From contig CANOGI010000080.1 in the NCBI GenBank assembly GCA_947565475.1, positions 1 to 8,688 on the forward strand: DNA of 8,688 bases, written 5' to 3'. Made by a program: the position numbers and the translations under genes. This document shows, piece by piece, positions 1-7,438 of this stretch. This stretch comes from an uncultured Eubacteriaceae bacterium (GTDB taxonomy: Bacteria > Bacillota > Clostridia > Lachnospirales > CAG-274). Below the pieces are notes generated by a model, which was not told the origin of the DNA, ran no database searches, and saw only the letters and a list, made by a program, of their open reading frames with translations. How positions within the stretch are numbered: position 1 is the first letter of the stretch; each line of letters opens with the position of its first letter.

Positions 1-5
1 GAGGA
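1..5 (+). promoter_or_regulatory. Ribosome binding site of the dockerin esterase gene
   Basis: GAGGA lies 7 bases before the ATG at 13, a good Shine-Dalgarno match and spacing. It supports ATG 13 over the GTG codon directly after it. The promoter lies upstream of the window. Confidence 0.75.
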
Positions 6-12
6 ATAACAA

Positions 13-3000
13 ATGGTGAATATAAGAAAAGAATCGTTTTTTTATAAGGCTGTTTCTTTCTTAAGCGCGTTTTTAGTATGTATTTCATCATTTTCTGGCT
101 TTGTTTTCGCTGACGAGACGATTACAAACGGGGAATGGACTATTGTTAATACTACGTCAAGTGGAATAGCCACTATAAAAGATTTGAATTTTACTTATTA
201 CAGTCCAACCACTGTAATGGAATATGGCAGCAGTGGAGGAAAAAATTATGTTAGGTCAAATAATTCCAATGGTTCGGCAAGTAATGGGATTGTTACAACA
301 AGCGGTAAGGGATATTGTGAGTACCTTTCTGAAAAAGAAGGTACTCTTACTGTTTTTGTGGGAAACGCGAGTACAAAAACGGGATATGTAAGCAGAAAAA
401 ACAATATGACAAACAAAGATGAGCCAGTCGGCGAATTTGTTCCTGGAGGAAACGGTAATTATAATAAAGAAAATTTTGAGGTTATTCAGGGAACAACTTG
501 GGCGACTGTGAATATTGAGGTTGAAAGTGGATATACGCATTATATCTGTCTTTCGGGTTCTAAAATGTTTTGCTATGGTGCTGAGTTTGTTCCTTATACT
601 GAAATTACAGGAGCTATTTCCGATAATTTCAATATCTCGGATTTTGGCATAAAATTTACAAACTCAGCGACCGAACAAGTTAAACTTGCCACGGTTGATA
701 TTTCAAATAAAACATACAGTATTAAACTTAAACCCGGATTTACTTATTCCGCGAGTCTCACAGGTTCAAATGCTTCTTCTTACGCTTTCTCGACTGACAC
801 AAGAATTATTAAACCTATAGGTGAAGCTTTTATCGCGAATCTTACGGTCGAGAAAACCACCACTTATAAAATAAGTGGTTCTTTGAGCGGTTTTGCGGAA
901 GGATATAATTTAGACGATTTAGTTCTCCGATTTGTTCCTAAAGACATTAATGATTATGAGACTATTACCGCTGATTTTGATAAAGTTGCCATGACTTATT
1001 CAGCCACACTTGTAGCGAATGAGGAATATTCACTTCAAAAGTCAGGGGCTAACGATTATGAGTTTAAAACTGTAGTATCAGTTAATAATTCTGATAATTC
1101 TGATGTTGTTAAAAACGCTGAAGTTAAAGCCGCCGCTACATTTTCGGCAAACGGAAAGTTTATTGGTTTAACTCAAAAAAGAGGAGTTTATGAAACGTTA
1201 AACGTTTCTCCGTCTGAAGTTATATTTAAAAATCTTGAAGATTCATATAATTATAAAGCTGATATCTCCGATATGGGTTATTCTATAAATCTTAGAAAAG
1301 GGTCTTATATCGCGAGTATTGTATGCGAAAACTATTCAACAACTACACATATTATTGTCGCTGATAAAGCTGTTAATAAAGATTTACTTTTAAAATTTAC
1401 GGGAAAAAAGGAAGTTCCTTTTACAGATACCCTTTATGTGGGGGAAGATAAAGAATATAAATCTGTTCAATCAGCTGTTGACGCTGTAAGTAATATGGAT
1501 AGAACAGAAAATCAAAGGGTAACTATCAAAATTGATCCTGGTACATACCGTGAGCAAGTTCATATTACTATACCGAATATCACTTTGGAAAGTAATGGAG
1601 GAGATAGAAATAACACTAAAATTACTTGGTATTATGGAATAGGGTATAAATATTACAGTTCGGTAAACAGCTTATATGACCCTTACGCTGATTATGATAA
1701 ATATGAAAAAGGCGATGTTATAAAATACTGGGGCGCCGCTGTTATAACTGAAAAAAACGCTGAGGGCTTTAACGCAAAAAATATTTGTTTTGAGAATTCT
1801 TTTAATAAATATATGACAGAAGAAGAAGTTTCTGATGGTGTAGAGATTAATGGTCGTGAGTCTATTAAAGTTGAAAGAAAAGAAAACACAAAGGTTGATA
1901 CAAGAACAGCGACTGAGAGAGCCGCCGCTTATGTAAATTATGCTGATAAAACAGAATTTTTAAACTGTGGTTTTATCGGAAGTCAGGATACATTATATAC
2001 CTGTAATGTTGAATACAAGGCTTACTATAAAAATTGTTACATAGAAGGTCAGACAGATTATATTTATGGAAACGGCGATGTTGTTTTTGACGGCTGTGAA
2101 CTTAACTGGTGCGGATATAACGGAGCTGAATCCGGCGGATATATTACAGCTCATTCAGCTGATGACGCTCATCCTGTTGACTTTGGATATGTTTTTAGGG
2201 ATTGCATTATTACGGGAAATAAAACACGTACTGTTGCCGCTGGCTTACTTGGGAGAATGTGGGGCAAGTGGGCTACTGTTAATTTTATTAACACTCAGAT
2301 TGAAAATCCTATGTATTTGGCGGATAACGGCTGGGCAGAAATGGGAAATCCGCCTGTTAAACCAACGGATGAAAATGTTAAACTTATAGAATATAACACA
2401 ACTTATAACGGCAAAAAAGTTGATACCTCAAAAAGAGTCGCTGGTGTTGTTGACACAATAGAAGCCGACAAGTATACCGTTAAAAATATATTTGTTAATA
2501 AAGGATGGACGCCTAACTATTATATGAGAGAGTGCGATGAGATTCCTGAAATTGTTTCAGGACCAAGTTTTATGTCTAACGGTGACTTAAACGCACCTAA
2601 TCCAGGAGAAACAATTACTCTTAGCTATAATTTAAACGAAGCCTGCGCTGATTACGATGTTTCAAGAATTTCCTGGTATGCCGTTGATAAAGAATATGAT
2701 GATGCAAGTTTTGAGACTATCTTAGAGTCATCAACATTACTTTATACAACCACTTCTTATAAAACTATTCGTTTTCAGCTTCCTATGGAATGTTCCGGTA
2801 AATATTTTATGGCTGTTGTTACTCCTATTGTTTTAGGAGGAAAAGAGGGAGCACCCAAATACATTATTGATACACAAAAGCTTGTAAGCGATACATGGTC
2901 AAACCCTGATAATATAGGTGAAATTGCTCCAGGTTCTGGAATTAATATTTATCTTGCCGGAGACTCTACAGTTAAAGATTATTCTGCTAATGGTATGTAT

Positions 3001-5619
3001 AATGGCGGAAAAATTCAAAGTTTAGGTTCTTGGGGAGAATTTTTGCAAGAATTTTTTGACAAAGATTTTGTGACAGTTAATAATTACGCCCAGGGCGGAA
3101 GAAGCGGACGTATATTTATTAACGAAGGCAACCTTGATAAAATTAAAAAGAACATAAAAAAAGGAGACTACTTATTTATACAGTTTGGGCATAATGATTG
3201 CGCGAATGGAAAGGCTTACTATGAGGACAGATTTGTCCCTCTTTATGCTAAACCAAACGGAACAGATGTTATTAACGGAATTTATCCTACCGTTTTACCA
3301 ACGGAAGACATAAAAGTTACAACGCCAGACGCTTATAAAAGCAGATATGGTGATAAATGGTATTCGTGGGATTGTGGTGCGACATATAAAGGTTATATAC
3401 AGGCTCATATAAATGTCGCTCTTGATGCCGATGCTATTCCTGTAATAGTATCTCCTGTGGCGAGAATGTATTATAATTCTGACGGTACGATTAAAACTCA
3501 CCACGATTCAACCGCGACCGACTATGAACCTACAGTTAATTATAAAACTTCTAATAACGCTTATGTGACCGCCTGCAAGCAGCTTTATGATGAAAATATA
3601 AAAGCTGGAAAAGAAGTCTATTATCTTGATGGTTACGCTCTAACGGAAACAATGTTTAAAGACGCCTGGAAAAACTCATCAAATAATATTAATGGTTTAG
3701 CTATGATGGGAACTGGCGGAGACTCCACTCACTGTAATAAAACAGGAGGTGTTATTGAGGCTGGTCTTTTCGCTAAATGGATTCAAGACGCTGGTTTGCC
3801 TGTCTCCAAATATGTTATTCAACCGGCTACCGTTTATGGTGAGAACGCTGATGGAAAATATATTTTTACTATTAAAGATAAAATATTTACGGCTTTAGAT
3901 AATAACTATAAAGAAAATTCTTATGTTACAAATTATGGGCAATCAATTTTTGATTCTATCGGCGGAAGCTCTTTAGCTGAGACTTATACAATTTCAGGAA
4001 AAACAAACCTAACAAACGGCGTTATTAATCTTCTTGATTCAAATAACAGAAAAGTAGCGTCTTCTGAAATCAAATCAGATGGAACATATATTATTACATT
4101 CGCGACCGCCGCTGATATTTCAAAAAACGCTTATAAGGTTAAAGTTGACGGATACGGCACTAATGAGCTTAAAATAACAGCTGATAGTTCCTCGCCTAAT
4201 AATTATACGGCGGAAGATATTATATTTGAAGAAGAAATTATTATTAACAATGTAAATCTTGATTTTTCTGATGAAGATTCGCTCGCTCTTTATGAGACAA
4301 ACGCTGATACTACATTTAAAAACGGAGTGTATTCAGGAGTTTACACAAATTCTGATAATCAAATATTTGATGTTTCGGTTTATAAAATAGCTATTATGTA
4401 TTTTAACAGCACCTCTCACTATGGAACGAAAATGGATGTTAATACGCCATTATTCTCATTTAAGGCTGATGAGGCGGGTATGTATACATTAACGGTTACG
4501 GCATCGACGGGAAGCGGTACAGTCGATTTATTTAAAAGCTGTTCTGATATTACGTCAAAAGGCTCGTGCTCTGAAAGTATCGCAAGTGCTGATGTTCCAA
4601 ATCAAAATCCAGTAAATATTGTTTATAAAAAAGTTTCAAATGAACCGGAAATTCTTTATTTTAGTGCTTCTAAAGTAAATAATCTTTATGTGAAAAATGT
4701 TTCTCTAAAAAAAGAAGTGTTGCCTGACGATAGATTCAGGAATTTTAAAGGCAATGTTTCAGGTATTGAAAGTAATGATACAGATGTTATTATTAATCTT
4801 AAAGGAGCGACCGATACAAAAACAATATCTGTTTCCGATTATGAAGAAAATGGAGTTGACCTTATAGTTGGTGAGACTTATAATATTACCGCTGTTGGAA
4901 AAGGATATTATCAGGGAACTTCTATAGTTACTGATGAGACAGGAAAAGCCGACCTTGTTTTCTCGAGAGTTATTTTTGACTTTCCCTTAGATATAAGTGA
5001 AAATTTTGATGATTTCAGCGATTATCTTTCCGCAATGGGGTATGGTGCAACGGATATTACTGATTTTTATAGCGGGATTACAGTTCATCCAAATGGTATG
5101 ATTATGTTTAATTCTCAATATGGAGCTAAAACGAACGCTTATGACTTTATATCATTTAAAGCAAAAGAGAACGGAAAATGTACTGTTTTAGTTGATATTA
5201 CCGCTTCAAATAATGATACGATTTTACTTAAAGTAAATGGTAGTACTGTAACAGAACCTGTTACGGCATCTGAGACTGCTGTTTTATCTGCCTATGTAAA
5301 TAAAGGTGATATTGTTACGGTTTCAACACCTACAAGGGCAAATCTTTATTATAAAAAGATTAATGTTTCCTATGAAAGCTCGGTATATGATGGGATTTTA
5401 GGTGATGCGAGCGCAAATGGTAGCGTTGATGTCAATGATGCTTCGCTTGTTCTTCAAAAAGTATTAGATAATAGCGCTAAACTGCCTATTGAAGAAAAAA
5501 CTAATAATTATATGAGGTATGTTGATATTGATAATAATGGAAAATTAACAGCTATTGACGCCGCTATAATACTACAAAAAGCGTTAGACAATGATTTTAT
5601 GATGCCTACTGAAAAGTAA
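13..5619 (+). CDS. Secreted dockerin-bearing bifunctional pectin methylesterase / rhamnogalacturonan acetylesterase-type protein
   Basis: This is a complete 1868-residue secreted enzyme predicted to strip methyl and acetyl esters from pectin. Residues 1-33 form a signal peptide (basic N-terminus, hydrophobic core, likely cleavage after VFA33). Residues ~36-195 are a beta-sandwich, CBM-like module, and ~196-467 hold about three Ig-like modules. Residues ~470-840 are a CE8 pectin methylesterase: GTYREQV near the start, SQDTLYT (D659, general acid), GQTDYIYG (D682, nucleophile) and GLLGRMW (R748, W750; the usual form is LGRPW). Residues ~975-1280 are an SGNH esterase like CE12: AGDST (S985), QGGRSGR (G1029), FGHND (N1061) and DSTH (D1237, H1240), so the triad is complete. 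A carboxypeptidase-regulatory-like module (~1323-1405), a beta-sandwich (~1412-1575), an Ig-like module (~1577-1658) and another beta-sandwich (~1659-1794) follow. The C-terminus (~1797-1862) is a dockerin, which implies attachment to a cohesin scaffold. Family calls are strong; exact substrates and module edges are inferred. Confidence 0.94.
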   Translation: MVNIRKESFFYKAVSFLSAFLVCISSFSGFVFADETITNGEWTIVNTTSSGIATIKDLNFTYYSPTTVMEYGSSGGKNYVRSNNSNGSASNGIVTTSGKGYCEYLSEKEGTLTVFVGNASTKTGYVSRKNNMTNKDEPVGEFVPGGNGNYNKENFEVIQGTTWATVNIEVESGYTHYICLSGSKMFCYGAEFVPYTEITGAISDNFNISDFGIKFTNSATEQVKLATVDISNKTYSIKLKPGFTYSASLTGSNASSYAFSTDTRIIKPIGEAFIANLTVEKTTTYKISGSLSGFAEGYNLDDLVLRFVPKDINDYETITADFDKVAMTYSATLVANEEYSLQKSGANDYEFKTVVSVNNSDNSDVVKNAEVKAAATFSANGKFIGLTQKRGVYETLNVSPSEVIFKNLEDSYNYKADISDMGYSINLRKGSYIASIVCENYSTTTHIIVADKAVNKDLLLKFTGKKEVPFTDTLYVGEDKEYKSVQSAVDAVSNMDRTENQRVTIKIDPGTYREQVHITIPNITLESNGGDRNNTKITWYYGIGYKYYSSVNSLYDPYADYDKYEKGDVIKYWGAAVITEKNAEGFNAKNICFENSFNKYMTEEEVSDGVEINGRESIKVERKENTKVDTRTATERAAAYVNYADKTEFLNCGFIGSQDTLYTCNVEYKAYYKNCYIEGQTDYIYGNGDVVFDGCELNWCGYNGAESGGYITAHSADDAHPVDFGYVFRDCIITGNKTRTVAAGLLGRMWGKWATVNFINTQIENPMYLADNGWAEMGNPPVKPTDENVKLIEYNTTYNGKKVDTSKRVAGVVDTIEADKYTVKNIFVNKGWTPNYYMRECDEIPEIVSGPSFMSNGDLNAPNPGETITLSYNLNEACADYDVSRISWYAVDKEYDDASFETILESSTLLYTTTSYKTIRFQLPMECSGKYFMAVVTPIVLGGKEGAPKYIIDTQKLVSDTWSNPDNIGEIAPGSGINIYLAGDSTVKDYSANGMYNGGKIQSLGSWGEFLQEFFDKDFVTVNNYAQGGRSGRIFINEGNLDKIKKNIKKGDYLFIQFGHNDCANGKAYYEDRFVPLYAKPNGTDVINGIYPTVLPTEDIKVTTPDAYKSRYGDKWYSWDCGATYKGYIQAHINVALDADAIPVIVSPVARMYYNSDGTIKTHHDSTATDYEPTVNYKTSNNAYVTACKQLYDENIKAGKEVYYLDGYALTETMFKDAWKNSSNNINGLAMMGTGGDSTHCNKTGGVIEAGLFAKWIQDAGLPVSKYVIQPATVYGENADGKYIFTIKDKIFTALDNNYKENSYVTNYGQSIFDSIGGSSLAETYTISGKTNLTNGVINLLDSNNRKVASSEIKSDGTYIITFATAADISKNAYKVKVDGYGTNELKITADSSSPNNYTAEDIIFEEEIIINNVNLDFSDEDSLALYETNADTTFKNGVYSGVYTNSDNQIFDVSVYKIAIMYFNSTSHYGTKMDVNTPLFSFKADEAGMYTLTVTASTGSGTVDLFKSCSDITSKGSCSESIASADVPNQNPVNIVYKKVSNEPEILYFSASKVNNLYVKNVSLKKEVLPDDRFRNFKGNVSGIESNDTDVIINLKGATDTKTISVSDYEENGVDLIVGETYNITAVGKGYYQGTSIVTDETGKADLVFSRVIFDFPLDISENFDDFSDYLSAMGYGATDITDFYSGITVHPNGMIMFNSQYGAKTNAYDFISFKAKENGKCTVLVDITASNNDTILLKVNGSTVTEPVTASETAVLSAYVNKGDIVTVSTPTRANLYYKKINVSYESSVYDGILGDASANGSVDVNDASLVLQKVLDNSAKLPIEEKTNNYMRYVDIDNNGKLTAIDAAIILQKALDNDFMMPTEK
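5401..5598 (+). other. C-terminal dockerin domain (two calcium-binding repeats)
   Basis: This region encodes residues ~1797-1862 of the esterase. Two EF-hand-like loops are visible: D1798, S1800, N1802-G1803 and D1809 in the first, then D1838, D1840, N1842-G1843 and D1849 in the second. Each is followed by a helix of the form LVLQK or IILQK. This matches type I-like dockerins, which bind cohesins on a scaffoldin. The loops differ just before the last aspartate (VN against AI), so the two faces may not be equivalent. No cohesin or scaffoldin gene is in the window. Confidence 0.9.
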
Positions 5620-5639
5620 TTTATTTTATGTTAAGGGGA

Positions 5640-5821
5640 TTGTCGCATTATAGTCAAACTGCTTGAAAATAAGCAAAATAAGGAGGGGTTAAAATTATTT
5701 TTTACAAGACAGCGGATGGAAAGCATAGTTAGAGTTTATGCCGACTGACGCTAACGTGGTAAAAAAGATTTTAATCCGCCGAACTTGTTTGTTTTTCAAA
5801 TCGATTGACTATAAGCCACAA
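5640..5821. mobile_element. Self-complementary MITE-like element (~182 bp)
   Basis: The ends are inverted repeats: a perfect 10-bp arm TTATAGTCAA at 5648-5657 matches TTGACTATAA at 5805-5814, and the similarity extends imperfectly outward (TTGTCGCA against GCCACAA). Inner arms continue the pairing: TTGAAAA 5663-5669 with TTTTCAA 5793-5799, and 5687-5705 with 5759-5777 (19 positions with a few mismatches). The whole unit could therefore fold into one long hairpin. It has no ORF. I infer a non-autonomous mobile element inserted just after the esterase gene. A structured RNA or attenuator is the main alternative. No clear target duplication is visible. Confidence 0.6.
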
Positions 5822-5866
5822 CAGAAAAGACTCATTCTATTAAAAGTTTGAGTCTTTTCTGTTTTA
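5820..5866 (+). terminator. Rho-independent terminator after the dockerin esterase gene
   Basis: A 15-bp perfect stem pairs 5820-5834 (AACAGAAAAGACTCA) with 5849-5863, with a 14-base loop and a trailing run of T. It is the first strong terminator after the stop codon at 5617-5619, about 200 bases downstream. The MITE-like element lies between them and may have pushed them apart. The A-rich left flank is short, so it acts chiefly on the + strand. Confidence 0.85.
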
Positions 5867-6046
5867 ATAGTATAGCCTCTTTCTTTTTGTTATATTTTTC
5901 TATTATTCTCTATAAATTACATAAAATCACAAAGAAAATAAAATATACTCTATTGAGAGCCTGTGTATAACACAAAGATTATGACCTAAATACTATGCTT
6001 TTTTATGTTCATTCAGATACACTATAATATCAATTTTAACTAAAAT
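5867..6046. other. AT-rich intergenic stretch with no gene seen
   Basis: No ORF with coding character, no RNA gene and no convincing promoter is visible between the terminator and the first hairpin-rich repeat. The last bases (TAAAATA, 6041-6047) form the left half of that repeat's apparent target duplication. Confidence 0.5.
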
Positions 6047-6342
6047 AACGTGAGTTCGATGAAAAATAATAGCAAAACGTAGTTTTGCTCAGAAGTTTTT
6101 GTTAAATTTTTTTCAATATGTGCCGCAAAGAAGTGCGAGCGGCGTAAGCCGACTTTTGGCAAAGCCAAAAGCACTGACCAGAGAAGTCGGGTTTGGGCTG
6201 AAAGCCCGAAGGTTTTCTTAAATTAGTGCCTATGAGGCAGAGCCTCAAGGTTTTTATTCTTAAAGAGTATTTTTGGAGGTTTGGAACCTTTTTTCGATAG
6301 AAAAAGGTTCCATTAACTATAAATTTTTGTCGAACTCACGTT
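6047..6342 (+). repeat. Hairpin-rich mobile repeat, copy 1 (complete, ~296 bp)
   Basis: Perfect 13-bp terminal inverted repeats bound it: AACGTGAGTTCGA at 6047-6059 and TCGAACTCACGTT at 6330-6342. TAAAATA occurs at 6041-6047 and again at 6342-6348, a likely 7-bp target duplication overlapping the terminal base. Inside is a run of short stems: 6071-6078/6082-6089 (8 bp, GTA loop), 6140-6143/6148-6151, 6153-6160/6164-6171 (8 bp, AAA loop), 6195-6199/6203-6207, 6234-6238/6242-6246 (AGA loop) and 6283-6293/6301-6311 (11 bp). There is no ORF. The head (to ~6103) and tail (from ~6230) match the inverted copy at 8392-8688, while the middle does not. It is probably a non-autonomous mobile element. 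Confidence 0.85.
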
Positions 6343-6452
6343 AAAATAATTTTTTAGTTTTATTGGTTCATTATTTTAATTCTACGTTTTTATTTAAGAT
6401 TAGTATTAATACATATTTTTTATTATAATTTCACATATGTTTTTTCATTACA
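6343..6452. other. AT-rich gap downstream of comF
   Basis: The stretch between the repeat and the comF stop codon holds no gene and no clear GC-rich terminator stem for the leftward gene. The adjoining hairpins of the repeat, especially 6283-6311, could slow or stop leftward transcription. Confidence 0.4.
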
Positions 6453-7142
6453 TTATAATTTTTTAGTTGACGCAAGTGTAAAATAATAAAGATTTCTCGC
6501 TCCGCAATTTTTAATAATTTTTAAACATTCATTTATAGTCGCTCCTGTTGTATAAATATCGTCAATAATAAGAACATCTTTTCCTAAAAATTTTTTTGGT
6601 TTGATTATCTTAAAAGCACCCTCAACATTTTTTATTCTTCCTTCTTTATTTAGACCAAATTGAGGTTTTGTATTCTTAACTCTTATCAAAAAATCTGAAT
6701 ACGTAGGAATTCCCAAAATTTTAGAGATTTCTTTTGCCATAATTTCCGTTTGATTAAATCCTCTTTTTTGTTCTCTTCTCCAATGTATAGGAACAGGAAT
6801 AATTAAATCACAAGAAAATAAATTTCGATTCAATAAAAACTCGCCCATTTTTATTCCCATGACCTTCGCGTAATATCCACAATCATTATATTTAAATTTA
6901 TAAATAATTTTTTTAATGGGGTCATTATATAAAAACATAGAAAAACCATTGTCATTTGTAAAATTATTTTTACAAGATTCCTCGCTAAATATATAAAAAT
7001 TTTTAATACATTTCTCACAAATGCCAAAATCAGAAGGTTTTGTAATAATTTTATGACAAACAACACATTTATCAGGATATATAATTTTTAAAATATTATT
7101 TGTTATATTATATGCTAACTTTTTGATTAATTTTAAAGACAT
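6453..7142 (-). CDS. comF: ComF family phosphoribosyltransferase-like protein (competence/DNA uptake)
   Basis: This is a complete 229-residue protein of normal length for the ComF/GntX family, cytoplasmic, with no signal peptide. An N-terminal four-cysteine cluster (C26, C29, C42, C45) suggests a zinc ribbon. The core is a type I phosphoribosyltransferase fold: IIPVPIHW near 114-121, the family signature KRGFNQ at 126-131, and the PRPP loop VLIIDDIYTTGAT at 190-202, with adjacent acidic D194 and D195. In naturally competent bacteria ComF proteins assist uptake of single-stranded DNA. In non-competent Clostridia the gene is widely kept and its role is unclear. ATG 7142 is preceded by GGGAG at 7 bases. 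No comFA helicase gene adjoins it within the window. It converges with the esterase gene and sits between two inverted mobile repeats, but its motifs are intact, so it looks functional. Confidence 0.93.
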   Translation of the reverse strand: MSLKLIKKLAYNITNNILKIIYPDKCVVCHKIITKPSDFGICEKCIKNFYIFSEESCKNNFTNDNGFSMFLYNDPIKKIIYKFKYNDCGYYAKVMGIKMGEFLLNRNLFSCDLIIPVPIHWRREQKRGFNQTEIMAKEISKILGIPTYSDFLIRVKNTKPQFGLNKEGRIKNVEGAFKIIKPKKFLGKDVLIIDDIYTTGATINECLKIIKNCGARNLYYFTLASTKKL

Positions 7143-7149
7143 AGGTTTT

Positions 7150-7154
7150 CTCCC
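7150..7154 (-). promoter_or_regulatory. Ribosome binding site of comF
   Basis: GGGAG on the minus strand lies 7 bases before the comF ATG at 7142-7140 and confirms this start. No convincing sigma-A promoter pair could be picked out in the AT-rich leader (7155-7298). Confidence 0.7.
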
Positions 7155-7298
7155 ATAATATAAAACATTTTACTAAGAATATAGCCTAAAAATGGTTTGA
7201 ATTAGCTATTTCAGGTTTAAAACTTTATTGAAGCTTATATTACTTTATTAAATGATATATTTATAATATACAAATTTTTTTGTTAAAAAAAAAGTCCG

Positions 7299-7438
7299 TT
7301 AAAAGATAAAATTAATAGTCTTTTTTAATTTATCTAAATTTTTTATGTAAGCCTAAACATTCACCCATACGAAAACCTGTATAATAAGCAATCATAAACA
7401 GAATATAATAATTCCCTCTTTTTGATATATTTGATTAT
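7299..7438 (-). pseudogene. Tyrosine recombinase (phage-type integrase) remnant
   Basis: Minus-strand translation from about 7435 reads KRGNYYILFMIAYYTGFRM then GECLGL. This is the box I region of tyrosine recombinases, where the arginine in TG-x-R-x-GE is catalytic. The reading then needs a frame change near 7345 to continue as NLDKLKKTINF, matching the strand that usually follows box I (a D-hydrophobic-D start and a KTI end), before a stop at 7299-7301. Only ~45 residues remain out of the ~300-400 usual for the family, and the box II (H-x-x-R) and tyrosine regions are absent. The fragment directly abuts the end of the IS630 transposase reading, which suggests that IS insertion or deletion cut an older integrative element. 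The identification rests on one motif plus its context. Confidence 0.6.

Noticed and set aside
256..540. Minus-strand ORF of 94 codons inside the large gene
   Set aside because: It lies wholly antisense to well-supported coding sequence and has no ribosome binding site or family motif.
1692..1889. Minus-strand ORF of 65 codons
   Set aside because: Antisense shadow of the methylesterase domain.
2066..2389. Plus-strand 107-codon ORF with a membrane-like sequence
   Set aside because: Out-of-frame shadow across the methylesterase active-site region, whose conserved motifs are clear in the main frame.
3295..3504. Minus-strand ORF of 69 codons
   Set aside because: Antisense shadow of the SGNH esterase domain.
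5640..5821. Riboswitch controlling a downstream gene
   Set aside because: It is followed by a terminator but no downstream + strand gene, and I recognise no known riboswitch core.
6071..6311. CRISPR-like array of short palindromes
   Set aside because: The stems differ in sequence and spacing, so there are no identical repeats or equal spacers.
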